29,322 nt of DNA from a virus: IMG/VR virus record IMGVR_UViG_3300031696_001128, positions 1 through 29,322 of that record. The stretch is one strand, 5' to 3'. This document shows, one piece after another, positions 21,658 through 29,322 of the stretch. Position numbers and translations under genes: made by a program. Each line of letters starts with the position of its first letter. Position 1 is the first letter of the stretch. Below the pieces are notes generated by a model that saw nothing but the letters and a program-made list of their open reading frames with translations, did no database searches and was not told the DNA's origin.

Positions 21658-21686
21658 TAGTTAAACGGTAGTATATTTTTTATAAC

Positions 21687-21745
21687 AAAAAAACCTAAAC
21701 AGCGATGTGGAGTTACAATTGAGAGAGAGGTCACACACATCGCTG
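21687..21745 (-). terminator. Hairpin with T-tract, probable terminator of the cobT-cobS-DUF3310 block
   Basis: On the minus strand CAGCGATGTG (21745-21736) pairs perfectly with CACATCGCTG (21709-21700) around a 26-base loop, followed 6 bases later by seven T (21693-21687). It lies between the DUF3310 gene and the clamp promoter, the right place for a terminator. The long loop and the gap before the T-run are unusual. Confidence 0.5.
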
Positions 21746-21775
21746 CTAGGTATCCTTGCGGATTCGGTTATAATT

Positions 21776-22108
21776 TTAAATATGGTATGCTGATGTATTA
21801 TCAACTACTGGTATGCCCTCTGTCCGGTCAGCAGTGACACTCTCTCTTGTGTCGTGTACATGTAACTGGATAAGGGCATAGTGTAGCACTTTCATTAGGT
21901 CTTTGCGGTTGTAACCATCTTTGTTGCCATATCTCTGGGCATACTTCATGATGTTACCGATGCAAAATCCATCGCCATGACCGCTATCAATAATAAACTC
22001 GGTTGCCTGAAACTTATTTTTGGAATAGTGTTGACTATAAGTATCATCCACATAATCCAGTAAGTCTCGTATTGCATTGTCTTCGTTGTATCTATAGTCA
22101 ATACTCAT
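21776..22108 (-). CDS. DUF3310 family protein
   Basis: A 110-residue protein. The middle segment GFCIGNIMKYAQRYGNKDGY followed by NRKDLMKVLHYALIQL has the GNxxKYxxRxxxK..NxxDLxKxxxYA pattern of DUF3310, a family found in many phages and sometimes labelled nucleotide kinase without biochemical support. It has no Walker motif, so the kinase label is doubtful. The ATG overlaps the stop of the CobS-like gene by one base (TAATG). It is the last gene before a probable terminator. Confidence 0.8.
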   Translation of the reverse strand: MSIDYRYNEDNAIRDLLDYVDDTYSQHYSKNKFQATEFIIDSGHGDGFCIGNIMKYAQRYGNKDGYNRKDLMKVLHYALIQLHVHDTRESVTADRTEGIPVVDNTSAYHI

Positions 22109-23295
22109 TAGAAAGGCACCTCTTCATCGGTAGCGACTTCTTCAGTCGGATCATCAGCTAGTGATACTTCGTCATCTACTTTGGTGTAGAGGTCCAAGAA
22201 CGCTTGCTTTGTGTCAGTGTCGAATCGATTAACACACAACTCGATTGCTTTCATCTTGTCACCGAACACTGAGAACGCTTTAACGATGTGTTCTAGGCGG
22301 CGGGTAGAGATCAGTTCATCGATGGCACCCTCGTAGAAAGTCTTTCGGATCACTTCAGCCCATGTCACGAGATTGGTAGCAAAAGTCTCATCAACACAGT
22401 CAGCGACTCGCATCTTGCCAAGCACGATTCTCTTCTCTTGGGCAGCAGATGGATACTCTTGCTCAACTGTGATTGCGAATCTCTCTAAGAATGCTTCATC
22501 TAAAATCTGGGCACCCATAAACTTACCGTCATCAGATCCGCGACCTTTAGTATTCGCAGTTGCGATGATAGTAAACCCTGGAGCCGGGGAGATGATCTCA
22601 CCAGTCTTCTTGTTGAAGTATGGCTTGCCTTCCATAATAGCTTGAAGACACATTAGCTTGTTAGAGCCTCGGTCAATCTCGTCTAATACAAGCACTGCAC
22701 CGCGCTTCATTGCGGTAAGTACAGGACCCTCGCGGTAGACTACGTTGCCGTCGACAAGTGTATTGCCGCCAATCAGATCATCCTCATCCGTCTCGATGGA
22801 GATATTAACTCGCATTGCTTCGCGCTTCAATTTCGCGCAAACTTGCTCGACCATCATGGTCTTACCGTTGCCGGAGAGACCAGAGATGAAAGTGGGATAA
22901 AACATTTTCGACTTGATAATACGAATTAGGTCTTTGTGAAAACCGAATGGCACATAAGTACTGTCTGCAATTGGAATCAGATTATCAATAGTCACTGATA
23001 GTTTAGCCTGGGTTAAAACCCTCGCGGCCTCCGCCGGAAGGGCAGAAGTATTTTGTGATACGATTGTCACAATGGGTTTCTGCTTGGCAGTGGGTGGAGC
23101 ATATGGTGCGGGCGCGCCCGAAACATCATATTGACCACGCGCTACAGCATAGTTGCCGACAATATAGCCGACCGCTGAACCCTGTTTAGCTAAACCGAGA
23201 CCCTCGGCAACCACATTAATTTCTTTTCGTGTGAGTGTACTTCCAGCAGTATCAACTTCGCGCAGGGCACTCAACAATATATTCACATCACTCAT
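22108..23295 (-). CDS. cobS: CobS/MoxR-like AAA+ ATPase
   Basis: A 395-residue AAA+ protein of the MoxR/CobS branch. An N-terminal 110 residues of unclear role contain a proline-rich linker (APAPYAPPTAKQKP). The ATPase follows: Walker A GLSGNGKT (139-146), Walker B AVLVLDEIDR (200-209), sensor 1 FTIIATANTKGRG, and the arginine-bearing AFLERFAITVEQEYP. Homologues called CobS are widespread in marine T4-like phages. In bacteria, CobS works with CobT to insert cobalt into cobalamin, but related pairs remodel other proteins. The gene has its own sigma70 promoter and lies just after the CobT-like VWA gene, its probable partner. The acidic tail ends TEEVATDEEVPF. Confidence 0.92.
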   Translation of the reverse strand: MSDVNILLSALREVDTAGSTLTRKEINVVAEGLGLAKQGSAVGYIVGNYAVARGQYDVSGAPAPYAPPTAKQKPIVTIVSQNTSALPAEAARVLTQAKLSVTIDNLIPIADSTYVPFGFHKDLIRIIKSKMFYPTFISGLSGNGKTMMVEQVCAKLKREAMRVNISIETDEDDLIGGNTLVDGNVVYREGPVLTAMKRGAVLVLDEIDRGSNKLMCLQAIMEGKPYFNKKTGEIISPAPGFTIIATANTKGRGSDDGKFMGAQILDEAFLERFAITVEQEYPSAAQEKRIVLGKMRVADCVDETFATNLVTWAEVIRKTFYEGAIDELISTRRLEHIVKAFSVFGDKMKAIELCVNRFDTDTKQAFLDLYTKVDDEVSLADDPTEEVATDEEVPF

Positions 23296-23358
23296 AATCT
23301 GACCTCTCTCAAAAAGGATTGTTTAACTTATTTAACTTCTTACTCAATCTAGAATACT

Positions 23359-23387
23359 ATTATCGCATACAAACGGGTAAATGTCAA
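23359..23387 (-). promoter_or_regulatory. Sigma70-type early promoter of the cobS block
   Basis: On the minus strand, TTGACA (23387-23382), a 17-base spacer and GATAAT (23364-23359). The following AGTATTCT matches that of the promoter at 25738-25766. Confidence 0.75.
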
Positions 23388-23423
23388 CCCTTTTTTTACG
23401 ATAGTTTCATTTATTTTCATGTC

Positions 23424-25703
23424 TTAGGCAACCTTATCAATGAAGCGATTAAGAAACACTCGGCTGGCGCTGCGACCTTTAGCGAACTTCATAAATCCAC
23501 GCTTTAGATCACCCTTGGAGTTGGACTTGACTTCCAGATCTGAAGTGTCGACCTCAAGCCCCTTGCCACCCATTATCATAAACATTGCATCGTATGCTGT
23601 TGCGCCGATAACTTCCATGAATCCCTCAGCTTTGAATATCTTATGGGCTGCAGTGAATCCTTCGTAGTCATATCGGTTAGTCGCTGTAAAGTATGCGTCA
23701 CGGACATCAGAAGGTCTTCCAGAGACCAAATTGAAGCAGATCATGCGCGACCCAGTGGTATTTTTGTAGTGGGTCAGCAGAGCCAAGAAGTAATCTTGTG
23801 AAGAGATTCCGCAGCCCATTCTATATCCATGGCCGTATCTATCAGTGGTTACATACTTGGTAGAGACTGCGCCCTCCTTGATATATACTTCTGAAACTTT
23901 CTTGCCGTCGCGCTTGTATGTTATGTGATTGTAGTCGGTGCCCTCAAGAGGAGAAACATCTTCAACCATCAGGGCTTGATCAGTATTGTATCCGTCAGTC
24001 AGAATGATTGTGTTCAGAACTTCAATTCTGTTGCGCTCTTTGAATTTGTTCGCAACATCACGAGCAACTAAGATTGCAGAGGATAGAGGAGTAGCAGACA
24101 GGTGCATATAGCGGGGGATTGAACCTCGATCCTGCATGACAACCCCTGGCTCAGCTGGGTAGTTATATCCGCTTGCGTAACCCAACAGACTCTTAAATGA
24201 TTTGGCGTACATTGGAGCAGACAACTCGGATGAGATTAATTGAAGCAAACGAAAAGAATCATCATCAATGAAAAACTCTCCATTTTTGAGACTCTGCGCT
24301 TCTTGTAAGGCTTTCCGTGGTTGACATCTCTCGGAATCTTGTGCATTACTGAATCCATAAACATCAAATGGTATACCAACTTTCTTACAGAAGGATACCT
24401 GAATCAATAACTGTTCAAGGACATTGGACATCTCGCGATGCATACTGCCTGACATATCGACTAGCATAAACATGCCGTGATTCTGACCATCTGGTGTGGT
24501 AGTAGTTGACAAGAAGAGATCATCCGACACCTTATATGCCCATAATTTCTTATCATTCAGTAAGCCGGTTTTGTTCTCGCGAGATTTCTTCAGTGAAGTT
24601 GCTTTGCGGCGCATTTCAAACTGCTGTACTAGTAGATTGATTGCAGACTTATTCCGATTCTGGAAGTTCTTGAACAGAGTGGATTCGATTTCAGCATTGC
24701 TTCCACTGGCAGCTTGTCTTGCATAGTATCCCGATTTTCCTTCATAATACTCAGGAACATAATTCCAAACTTCGTCAGCTTGCATAACAAACGCGGAAGA
24801 ATCGATCTTAGGAAAGTTGCCGTTCAGAATTTCCAAATCGGACATTTCGACCAGATTTTCTTCATTATTTCGGAATGCAGTGTCAGTGAGTGACTCTGGT
24901 TCCGGGGTGCCTTCATCGATTTCATCAGATCCTGATTTGCTTTGATCTTGGCTGTCTGATTCAACATCATCCGCCTCGTCATCAGCATCTTCATCAGTCT
25001 CGCCGTCAGAACCCTGAGAATCTGCATTATCTTCTGCATCAGACTCTTCCGTTTCATCAGAATCTCCCATCGTGGAAGTCTCACCAGATTCGCTATCTTC
25101 ATCACTGTAATCGTGTGCAGTATTATCAGTCAATTGATCTTGCATGGCTTTTTCGTCTTTACTGTACTCATATAAGTCAGTGGCAACCGAAACAACATCT
25201 TCCCATGTCTCACATAACTCGGTTCGATTGACTATATACATCTCAGTTTCATCAAACTTGATTCCAAGCATGTTTCCACACTTGAATCTGAGATTGATTC
25301 TATCAATTAGGGGAAGAGAATCTAGGTCACGTCCTTTTAGACCGAAGAAATCCTTGTCCATTAACTCTTTGTAACCTTTAGAAAAAGACTTTACAAGGCC
25401 CGGATATCGTAGTTTAACTTTCTTTTCGATTCGAGCGTCTTCAATAACATTAAGAAAAGACTTAAAGCCCTGACCCTTTTCGCACAAAGCATCGTGCCAT
25501 CCCTCCAGAGGAGTTTCTAAACCGTGGCTGATTTCGTGTCCCACCAGCAAATCATAGAGATCCACCGACATTTCCTTCCACCTGGGAAGAATGACTTTTC
25601 GATTCTTAAGGTCAAACATCGCAGTAGAGACATTTTGATGTTCTACGCTAATGTCTTCAGTTGCCAACAACTTGGCTAGGATACTTTTTTGTGCTATTTG
25701 CAT
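23424..25703 (-). CDS. cobT: CobT-like VWA-domain protein with an HExxH motif
   Basis: A 759-residue protein. Residues 1-170 contain LYDLLVGHEISHGLE (HExxH at 56-60) and, 28 residues on, NVIEDARIEK, a spacing typical of gluzincin-type zinc peptidases and of the CobT N-terminus. Residues 199-270 are almost entirely Asp, Glu, Ser and Gly. The VWA domain begins near 410, with the metal-ion site FMLVDMSGSM (DxSGS at 416-420) and a later threonine/aspartate pair (IILTDGYN). This is the CobT layout: acidic linker plus VWA. It would form a complex with the CobS-like ATPase encoded next. Target and reaction in phage are unknown. It has its own strong promoter. Confidence 0.88.
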   Translation of the reverse strand: MQIAQKSILAKLLATEDISVEHQNVSTAMFDLKNRKVILPRWKEMSVDLYDLLVGHEISHGLETPLEGWHDALCEKGQGFKSFLNVIEDARIEKKVKLRYPGLVKSFSKGYKELMDKDFFGLKGRDLDSLPLIDRINLRFKCGNMLGIKFDETEMYIVNRTELCETWEDVVSVATDLYEYSKDEKAMQDQLTDNTAHDYSDEDSESGETSTMGDSDETEESDAEDNADSQGSDGETDEDADDEADDVESDSQDQSKSGSDEIDEGTPEPESLTDTAFRNNEENLVEMSDLEILNGNFPKIDSSAFVMQADEVWNYVPEYYEGKSGYYARQAASGSNAEIESTLFKNFQNRNKSAINLLVQQFEMRRKATSLKKSRENKTGLLNDKKLWAYKVSDDLFLSTTTTPDGQNHGMFMLVDMSGSMHREMSNVLEQLLIQVSFCKKVGIPFDVYGFSNAQDSERCQPRKALQEAQSLKNGEFFIDDDSFRLLQLISSELSAPMYAKSFKSLLGYASGYNYPAEPGVVMQDRGSIPRYMHLSATPLSSAILVARDVANKFKERNRIEVLNTIILTDGYNTDQALMVEDVSPLEGTDYNHITYKRDGKKVSEVYIKEGAVSTKYVTTDRYGHGYRMGCGISSQDYFLALLTHYKNTTGSRMICFNLVSGRPSDVRDAYFTATNRYDYEGFTAAHKIFKAEGFMEVIGATAYDAMFMIMGGKGLEVDTSDLEVKSNSKGDLKRGFMKFAKGRSASRVFLNRFIDKVA

Positions 25704-25737
25704 TGGGACAAACTCTCTTCTCTCATTTCAGAATACT

Positions 25738-25766
25738 ATTATAGCAAGTATCTAATCAAAAGTCAA
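25738..25766 (-). promoter_or_regulatory. Sigma70-type early promoter of cobT
   Basis: On the minus strand, TTGACT (25766-25761), a 17-base spacer and TATAAT (25743-25738), 35 bases before the cobT ATG. Confidence 0.8.
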
Positions 25767-25813
25767 GCGATTTTGGTCGGTTTATGCAATTATTTTCGGT
25801 CTGTAATCCTCGG

Positions 25814-26437
25814 TTATTTGGCGGCTTTCTTTTTTAATTGTTTTTTCTTTGGTGCCTCGGCAACTTTCTTTTCTTCTTTGCGCTCTTTTTCAAGTATTAT
25901 AGTCTTCTTTTTGAGTCTAGCGAAGACATCATCTGGTGCCAACCAGACATCTTTACCGTCTATCACCGCTTGGATCTCGGCTTTACTAAAGAAGTGTGCA
26001 TAGATGTCGTGCATTAAGTTGCTGATCCAATCACTGTCGTGCAGTACCTGGGAAGCCATTTCATTGCCCTTACCCCACGCGGCACCAGAATATGTGTGCA
26101 CCATAAACTGGCTGTGGCTTGATATCTCACACACATCTCCCTGTAGGAAGATCATGGTTGCAGCAGACATGCAGGCACCTTCAATCGAGGTGACAATAGT
26201 GGCAGATGTCTCCCTCATTGCGCGTATTAGTTGTATTGCGGTGTTGATTTGCCCACCATATGAATTGATGTGGATATAAATCACATCTTCTGCTGTTGCT
26301 GTTCGGAACAACTGATTCCATTCTATATAGTCATCTGGTCCTCTTATCTCATCATGTAGGTACAAGTCGTATGTCCGTGACATTGTACGCTCAAAAATCT
26401 TGGGATTAAGCAATGCATCTAATTTAAACTCGCTCAT
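25814..26437 (-). CDS. ClpP-like serine protease
   Basis: A 207-residue protein of the ClpP/crotonase fold. HINSYGGQINTAIQLI (about 56-71) is the oxyanion-hole strand. Ser91 in EGACMSAATMIF, His114 in FMVHTYSG and Asp163 in GKDVWLAPDD fit the catalytic triad. The C-terminal 30 residues are lysine-rich and extra. As no phage ClpA/X is seen here, it could work alone, with host unfoldases, or on phage proteins such as prohead components. The frame is open to 26479, but I take the ATG at 26435-26437, 14 residues in, where the family normally begins; it overlaps the upstream gene by 14 bases. The ribosome site is weak for both. Confidence 0.88.
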   Translation of the reverse strand: MSEFKLDALLNPKIFERTMSRTYDLYLHDEIRGPDDYIEWNQLFRTATAEDVIYIHINSYGGQINTAIQLIRAMRETSATIVTSIEGACMSAATMIFLQGDVCEISSHSQFMVHTYSGAAWGKGNEMASQVLHDSDWISNLMHDIYAHFFSKAEIQAVIDGKDVWLAPDDVFARLKKKTIILEKERKEEKKVAEAPKKKQLKKKAAK

Positions 26438-26789
26438 AGTATCGGGTAACCGCCTGTATTTTCTCGATTTGTTTATCAATGATAGCTGAACGATTCGGCC
26501 AGTGGATGTACTCTTTGTCGGGATTTTTCTTTAAGTTGGACAGGAGTGGAAGAATGAGGTCTTCTAAGTCCCTCAACTTACCTGATATATCTCCTTCCAA
26601 TAAAGTCCGATGCTCTGTTAAAACACCAGCACTATCCATGTCCAAGATCCTGTTCTCGATGTCGTAAAGTTTTTTCATTACGTCATCAAGTGCGCCATCT
26701 GGAAGTTCGGCGGCGATTGGTGCTTGTGTGGTCGGCTGTGTCGACGGTATCTCTTCTACTGCGGTGAATCCAAAATCGAAATCAGACAT
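26424..26789 (-). CDS. Conserved small protein of unknown function
   Basis: A 121-residue protein. A low-complexity Pro/Thr/Ala start (to about residue 30) is followed by a helical region, possibly coiled coil (about 35-90), and a conserved-looking end KNPDKEYIHWPNRSAIIDKQIEKI. I recall the NPxKEYIxWPNR segment in short proteins of many T4-like marine phages, without a function. AAGG lies 9 bases before the ATG. Its end overlaps the ClpP-like gene by 14 bases, so the two are probably translated together. Confidence 0.75.
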   Translation of the reverse strand: MSDFDFGFTAVEEIPSTQPTTQAPIAAELPDGALDDVMKKLYDIENRILDMDSAGVLTEHRTLLEGDISGKLRDLEDLILPLLSNLKKNPDKEYIHWPNRSAIIDKQIEKIQAVTRYYERV

Positions 26790-26857
26790 TGTTCTTTACC
26801 TTATAATTCTGCGCTACGGCTCTGTTTGAATATCTCATATAACTCCTCTCTGTTTAC

Positions 26858-27400
26858 CTAGTCTTTGGTTCTCCGATTGAATGCTTTTACTCTCTTATCC
26901 AACGACTTCATGGCTCTATCAAGTTTTAATCTAGATACGCGGTGCATGAAATTGTATCCCAACATATGATCGTATTCATGTAATGCGACTCGTGCGGCTA
27001 GACCAGTATACTTCTCGGTTTTTTCTTCTTGATTCTCATCGAAATATTTTAACGTACATTCAATGGGTCTCTTTATATTTAGACGTAGCCCAGGGACACT
27101 CAGACAGCCTTCTCGCATAACCTCGTGTTTATCACTAACTGAAATCAATTGAGGATTGAAACACACTCGGCTAAACTCTTCTCCGCTGGTTGGATTTCGT
27201 ACACCTATTGACATGATTGCCATATCTAGTCCGACTTGATTTGCAGCTAGCCCCACGCCACCAAGTTCTATCATTTTGTTTGTTAGTTTAGTCGCCCATT
27301 TTTTAGCGTCTTCTTCTTCAAAGTTAAATGGCTCTGGTACCTTCTTCAGTATTGGAGTACCGATTGGTACCAAATTCATTTCATCACTCAAATGTTTCAT
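26858..27400 (-). CDS. def: Peptide deformylase
   Basis: A 180-residue metalloenzyme with all three deformylase motifs: GVGLAANQ (about 48-55), EGCLSVP (about 97-103) and HEYDHMLG (about 140-147), supplying the Cys and two His metal ligands and the catalytic Glu. It removes the formyl group from the N-terminal Met of new proteins. Phage-encoded deformylases are common in marine T4-like phages. A basic C-terminal helix (RLKLDRAMKSLDKRVKAFNRR) extends beyond the core. The ATG at 27400 lacks a clear ribosome site; the Met eight codons in (MNLVPIG), closer to the usual start, is a fair alternative. Confidence 0.95.
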   Translation of the reverse strand: MKHLSDEMNLVPIGTPILKKVPEPFNFEEEDAKKWATKLTNKMIELGGVGLAANQVGLDMAIMSIGVRNPTSGEEFSRVCFNPQLISVSDKHEVMREGCLSVPGLRLNIKRPIECTLKYFDENQEEKTEKYTGLAARVALHEYDHMLGYNFMHRVSRLKLDRAMKSLDKRVKAFNRRTKD

Positions 27401-27434
27401 ATTATGTTTACCAAAAAGTTGTAGTGAATATCAG

Positions 27435-29105
27435 TTATGACATTACCGAATAGTTTTGTTTCTTTTCAAATTTAATGACACTCCGAAATTTATCAAACAG
27501 GATGTCTCCTTTATGGGAGATCACGAAAACATTCGCATCTTCTCCTATAGTGTTTAACAAAGACATGACATAATCTGTTCCGTTATTGTCCAATGAACTG
27601 TCGAACACCTCATCCAAAATGAGTAGATTTGTCGCGGCACTATTCTTCATCTTAGCGATAGTGCGCCAAGTGAATAGTAATGCCAAATCAATTCTCTGCT
27701 TCTCGCCTTCACTGAATGATGCATAACTAAACTTGTCTCTATGTCTAGATTTGATAGTCTCGTTGAACTTCTCATCCAAATCAAACTGAACAAAGAAGTC
27801 CATTGAGGCTAGGTACTTATTTACCAACGAGTTGATAGCAGGTAGATATTGGCGAATAATTCTAGTCTTGATGCCAGTGTCTTTCAGCAGTGATGCAGCC
27901 AGTTTTAAATAATGTCCCTCTTCATTCTTGACCGACTTATCATGTTCTTTTTCCACAACAACTTTCGCAAGTGCTTTCAGCTTATCTTTTTCTTCTGTGA
28001 TGTCTGCGAGGTTTACCTTTGCATGTGATATCTCAGCATTCAGTTTTGTCTGATATTTCTGGTTGGTAATAATCTCGTTGTTTATATCTACCAGCTTCTC
28101 TGACAAATCAATAAATTTTTCTAGTGTGTCATTTAATTGGGTGAACTCACTTTCAATTTTTTGATTCGCGTCTTGTAGTTCACCAATTTTTCGTTGTCGT
28201 TCTGTTTTAATCCCTGATTTAAAGTCATGTGATATACCTTGCTTACATGTCGGGCAGTCATCATGACTCTCATAAAAATCCAACTCTTTTTTTACTTTTG
28301 TGATTTGGGTATTAAATTGGTCTCTGTATCCTTGGAGCTTTTTGATTCTCTCTTTAGGATTTCCCAGTTGATCCTTCTCGCTGCTTGCTGTCGTTGCCTG
28401 TTGCTCAAATTTCTTAATCGCATCCTCGATTGCATCTATCTGTTCTTGCATGTCCGCTATTTTAATTTCTTTATCGTTCTCCAGAGTTTGCACATACTTG
28501 TTCTGGAGAATGGCTTTGGACTTGCTTACTTCAACGTCGGTTTCGATGTCTCTTATCGTATCTTTCAGTTTATTTATTTTTTCTTTGAGTACGACATTCA
28601 TCACGGTAAATATTTGGATGTCTAGAATGTCCTCGATGATCTCCCTTCGACTGCCAAGGGGCAACTGCATGAACGGCGTGAAAGAGGCACTGCCGAGTAT
28701 GACAATCTGAGTAAATGATTTATAGTTCAGCTTCAGAATGGCTTCTTCAAGATACTTTTGCATATCTCTCAGTGCGGCATCTTGGTCTATCATCTTGCCG
28801 TTACAATAAATCTCAAAAAAGTTTGGTTTGATACCGCGCTTAATCTCATACTCGTTGGTGCCAACCGAGAAGGTAATCTCTACCTCTAGGGATTTACCGT
28901 TGACCGCGTTTACTAGCTGAGGCTTATTGATACTTCTGAACGGCTTATTAAACAAAACAAAACACAGCGCATCAAGCATGGTAGATTTGCCACTGCCATT
29001 ATCGCCAACAATTAAGGTACTGGTACTACGGGTAAAATCAATCTCCGTGAACGCATTGCCCGTTGATAGTAGATTCTTCCATTTTAATGTTTTAAATGTA
29101 ATCAA
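27435..29105 (-). CDS. 46: Recombination nuclease subunit gp46 (Rad50/SbcC-like)
   Basis: A 556-residue SMC-like ATPase. Walker A GDNGSGKST (34-42), a Q-loop region, two long coiled coils (about 165-280 and 295-400) meeting at a zinc hook CPTC (284-287), the signature SFSEGEKQRIDLAL and Walker B LLILDEVFDSSLD (both in the last 100 residues). With gp47 it resects DNA ends for recombination and degrades host DNA. It is close to T4 gp46 in size (560). The start is TTG at 29103-29105, with GGAGG 9 bases upstream and four bases after the gp47 stop; no ATG is available nearby. Confidence 0.96.
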   Translation of the reverse strand: MITFKTLKWKNLLSTGNAFTEIDFTRSTSTLIVGDNGSGKSTMLDALCFVLFNKPFRSINKPQLVNAVNGKSLEVEITFSVGTNEYEIKRGIKPNFFEIYCNGKMIDQDAALRDMQKYLEEAILKLNYKSFTQIVILGSASFTPFMQLPLGSRREIIEDILDIQIFTVMNVVLKEKINKLKDTIRDIETDVEVSKSKAILQNKYVQTLENDKEIKIADMQEQIDAIEDAIKKFEQQATTASSEKDQLGNPKERIKKLQGYRDQFNTQITKVKKELDFYESHDDCPTCKQGISHDFKSGIKTERQRKIGELQDANQKIESEFTQLNDTLEKFIDLSEKLVDINNEIITNQKYQTKLNAEISHAKVNLADITEEKDKLKALAKVVVEKEHDKSVKNEEGHYLKLAASLLKDTGIKTRIIRQYLPAINSLVNKYLASMDFFVQFDLDEKFNETIKSRHRDKFSYASFSEGEKQRIDLALLFTWRTIAKMKNSAATNLLILDEVFDSSLDNNGTDYVMSLLNTIGEDANVFVISHKGDILFDKFRSVIKFEKKQNYSVMS

Positions 29106-29109
29106 ACTA

Positions 29110-29322
29110 TTATGCCTCCGATTGAGCTTCTACATATAGTGTCCGTAGCACCGACTTCAATTTGTCTCGATCTAGGTCCGTTGCAACATTGTCCACATAA
29201 TCATTGAGTAAGGTCATTGTGTCTTCTAGGTTCACCTCAACTTCACCAACTGCATCATCCTCAAACTCTGAGAAATCTTCGAGTATTTTAAGTTCAATCA
29301 AATTGCATTGGTACAAGTTGTC
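29110..29322 (-). CDS. 47: Recombination nuclease subunit gp47 (Mre11/SbcD-like), C-terminus only
   Basis: The frame is open to the right window edge and encodes the last 70 residues of a longer protein (from DNLYQCNLIELKIL to TLYVEAQSEA). It sits 4 bases upstream of gp46, the position of gene 47 in T4. The content, acidic residues, then VNLEDTMTLLNDYVDNVA and a final helix, resembles the C-terminal tail of T4 gp47. No catalytic motif is inside the window, so the name rests on position and this tail. Confidence 0.7.
   Translation of the reverse strand, partial: DNLYQCNLIELKILEDFSEFEDDAVGEVEVNLEDTMTLLNDYVDNVATDLDRDKLKSVLRTLYVEAQSEA

Noticed and set aside
24824-25105. A 93-residue minus-strand frame rich in Met, Lys and Leu within cobT
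   Set aside because: It is an out-of-frame reading of the acidic repeat-like region of cobT, with no independent start signal.
23440-25374. Several plus-strand open frames opposite cobT, including 24890-25231
   Set aside because: They are complements of the Asp/Glu/Ser-rich belt and other cobT codons, have no ribosome sites, and lie opposite a clear VWA protein.
28239-28625. Plus-strand hydrophobic frame opposite gp46 resembling a membrane protein
   Set aside because: It is the complement of the gp46 coiled coils; Lys/Glu-rich coding sequence reads as Phe/Leu-rich on the other strand.

Overview
The window is a segment of a T4-like (Tevenvirinae-type) myovirus genome, most probably a marine one infecting a proteobacterium. 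Every supported gene lies on the minus strand, so transcription runs from high to low coordinates. The core set is T4-like: gp47 (C-terminus only), gp46, gp45, gp44, gp62, RegA, gp43, UvsX and gp41. The accessory set is typical of marine T4-like phages: CobS/CobT-like proteins, peptide deformylase, ClpP-like protease, Hsp20, peroxiredoxin, MazG-like protein and a DUF3310 protein. Two promoter classes can be read directly. Five are near-consensus sigma70 promoters in front of replication-side gene blocks. Seven are T4 late promoters (TATAAATA), mainly in front of virion, lysis and mobile genes.

Layout from right to left: 29322-25814 holds the recombination nuclease subunits gp47/gp46, a peptide deformylase, a small conserved protein and a ClpP-like protease. 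25703-21776 holds a CobT-like VWA protein, a CobS/MoxR-like AAA+ ATPase and a DUF3310 protein, ending in a probable terminator. 21596-17019 holds the sliding clamp, a peroxiredoxin with a clamp-binding-like tail, the clamp loader with a MazG-like gene coupled inside it, RegA, Hsp20 and a small unknown gene. 16960-10128 holds DNA polymerase, UvsX, a small Cys-rich protein and the replicative helicase gp41. The gp41 gene is split in two. Its halves carry the two parts of a split intein, and a free-standing Vsr-like (EDxHD-type) homing endonuclease gene sits between them. That endonuclease has a late promoter placed inside a perfect hairpin that covers its start codon, a design like the one known for T4 intron endonucleases.

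10087-1 is the late side. It holds a spanin pair, an EF-hand-bearing holin candidate, several small conserved proteins and a GH19-like endolysin with a nearby lipoprotein. It also holds three enzymes that handle nucleotides or nucleic-acid ends: a covalent nucleotidyltransferase with a KWDG motif, a cytidylyltransferase-like protein, and a P-loop kinase with a very basic tail. All three begin with short peptides resembling the T4 capsid-targeting sequence, each with a possible gp21 cleavage site (L/I-x-E). I infer they may be packaged in the capsid and injected. The left edge cuts a long lysine-rich gene of unknown function.

No tRNA, rRNA, CRISPR array or insertion sequence was recognised. 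The longest stretch without a gene is under 200 bases. Family names are assigned by recognition of motifs and remembered homologues; no database search was run.
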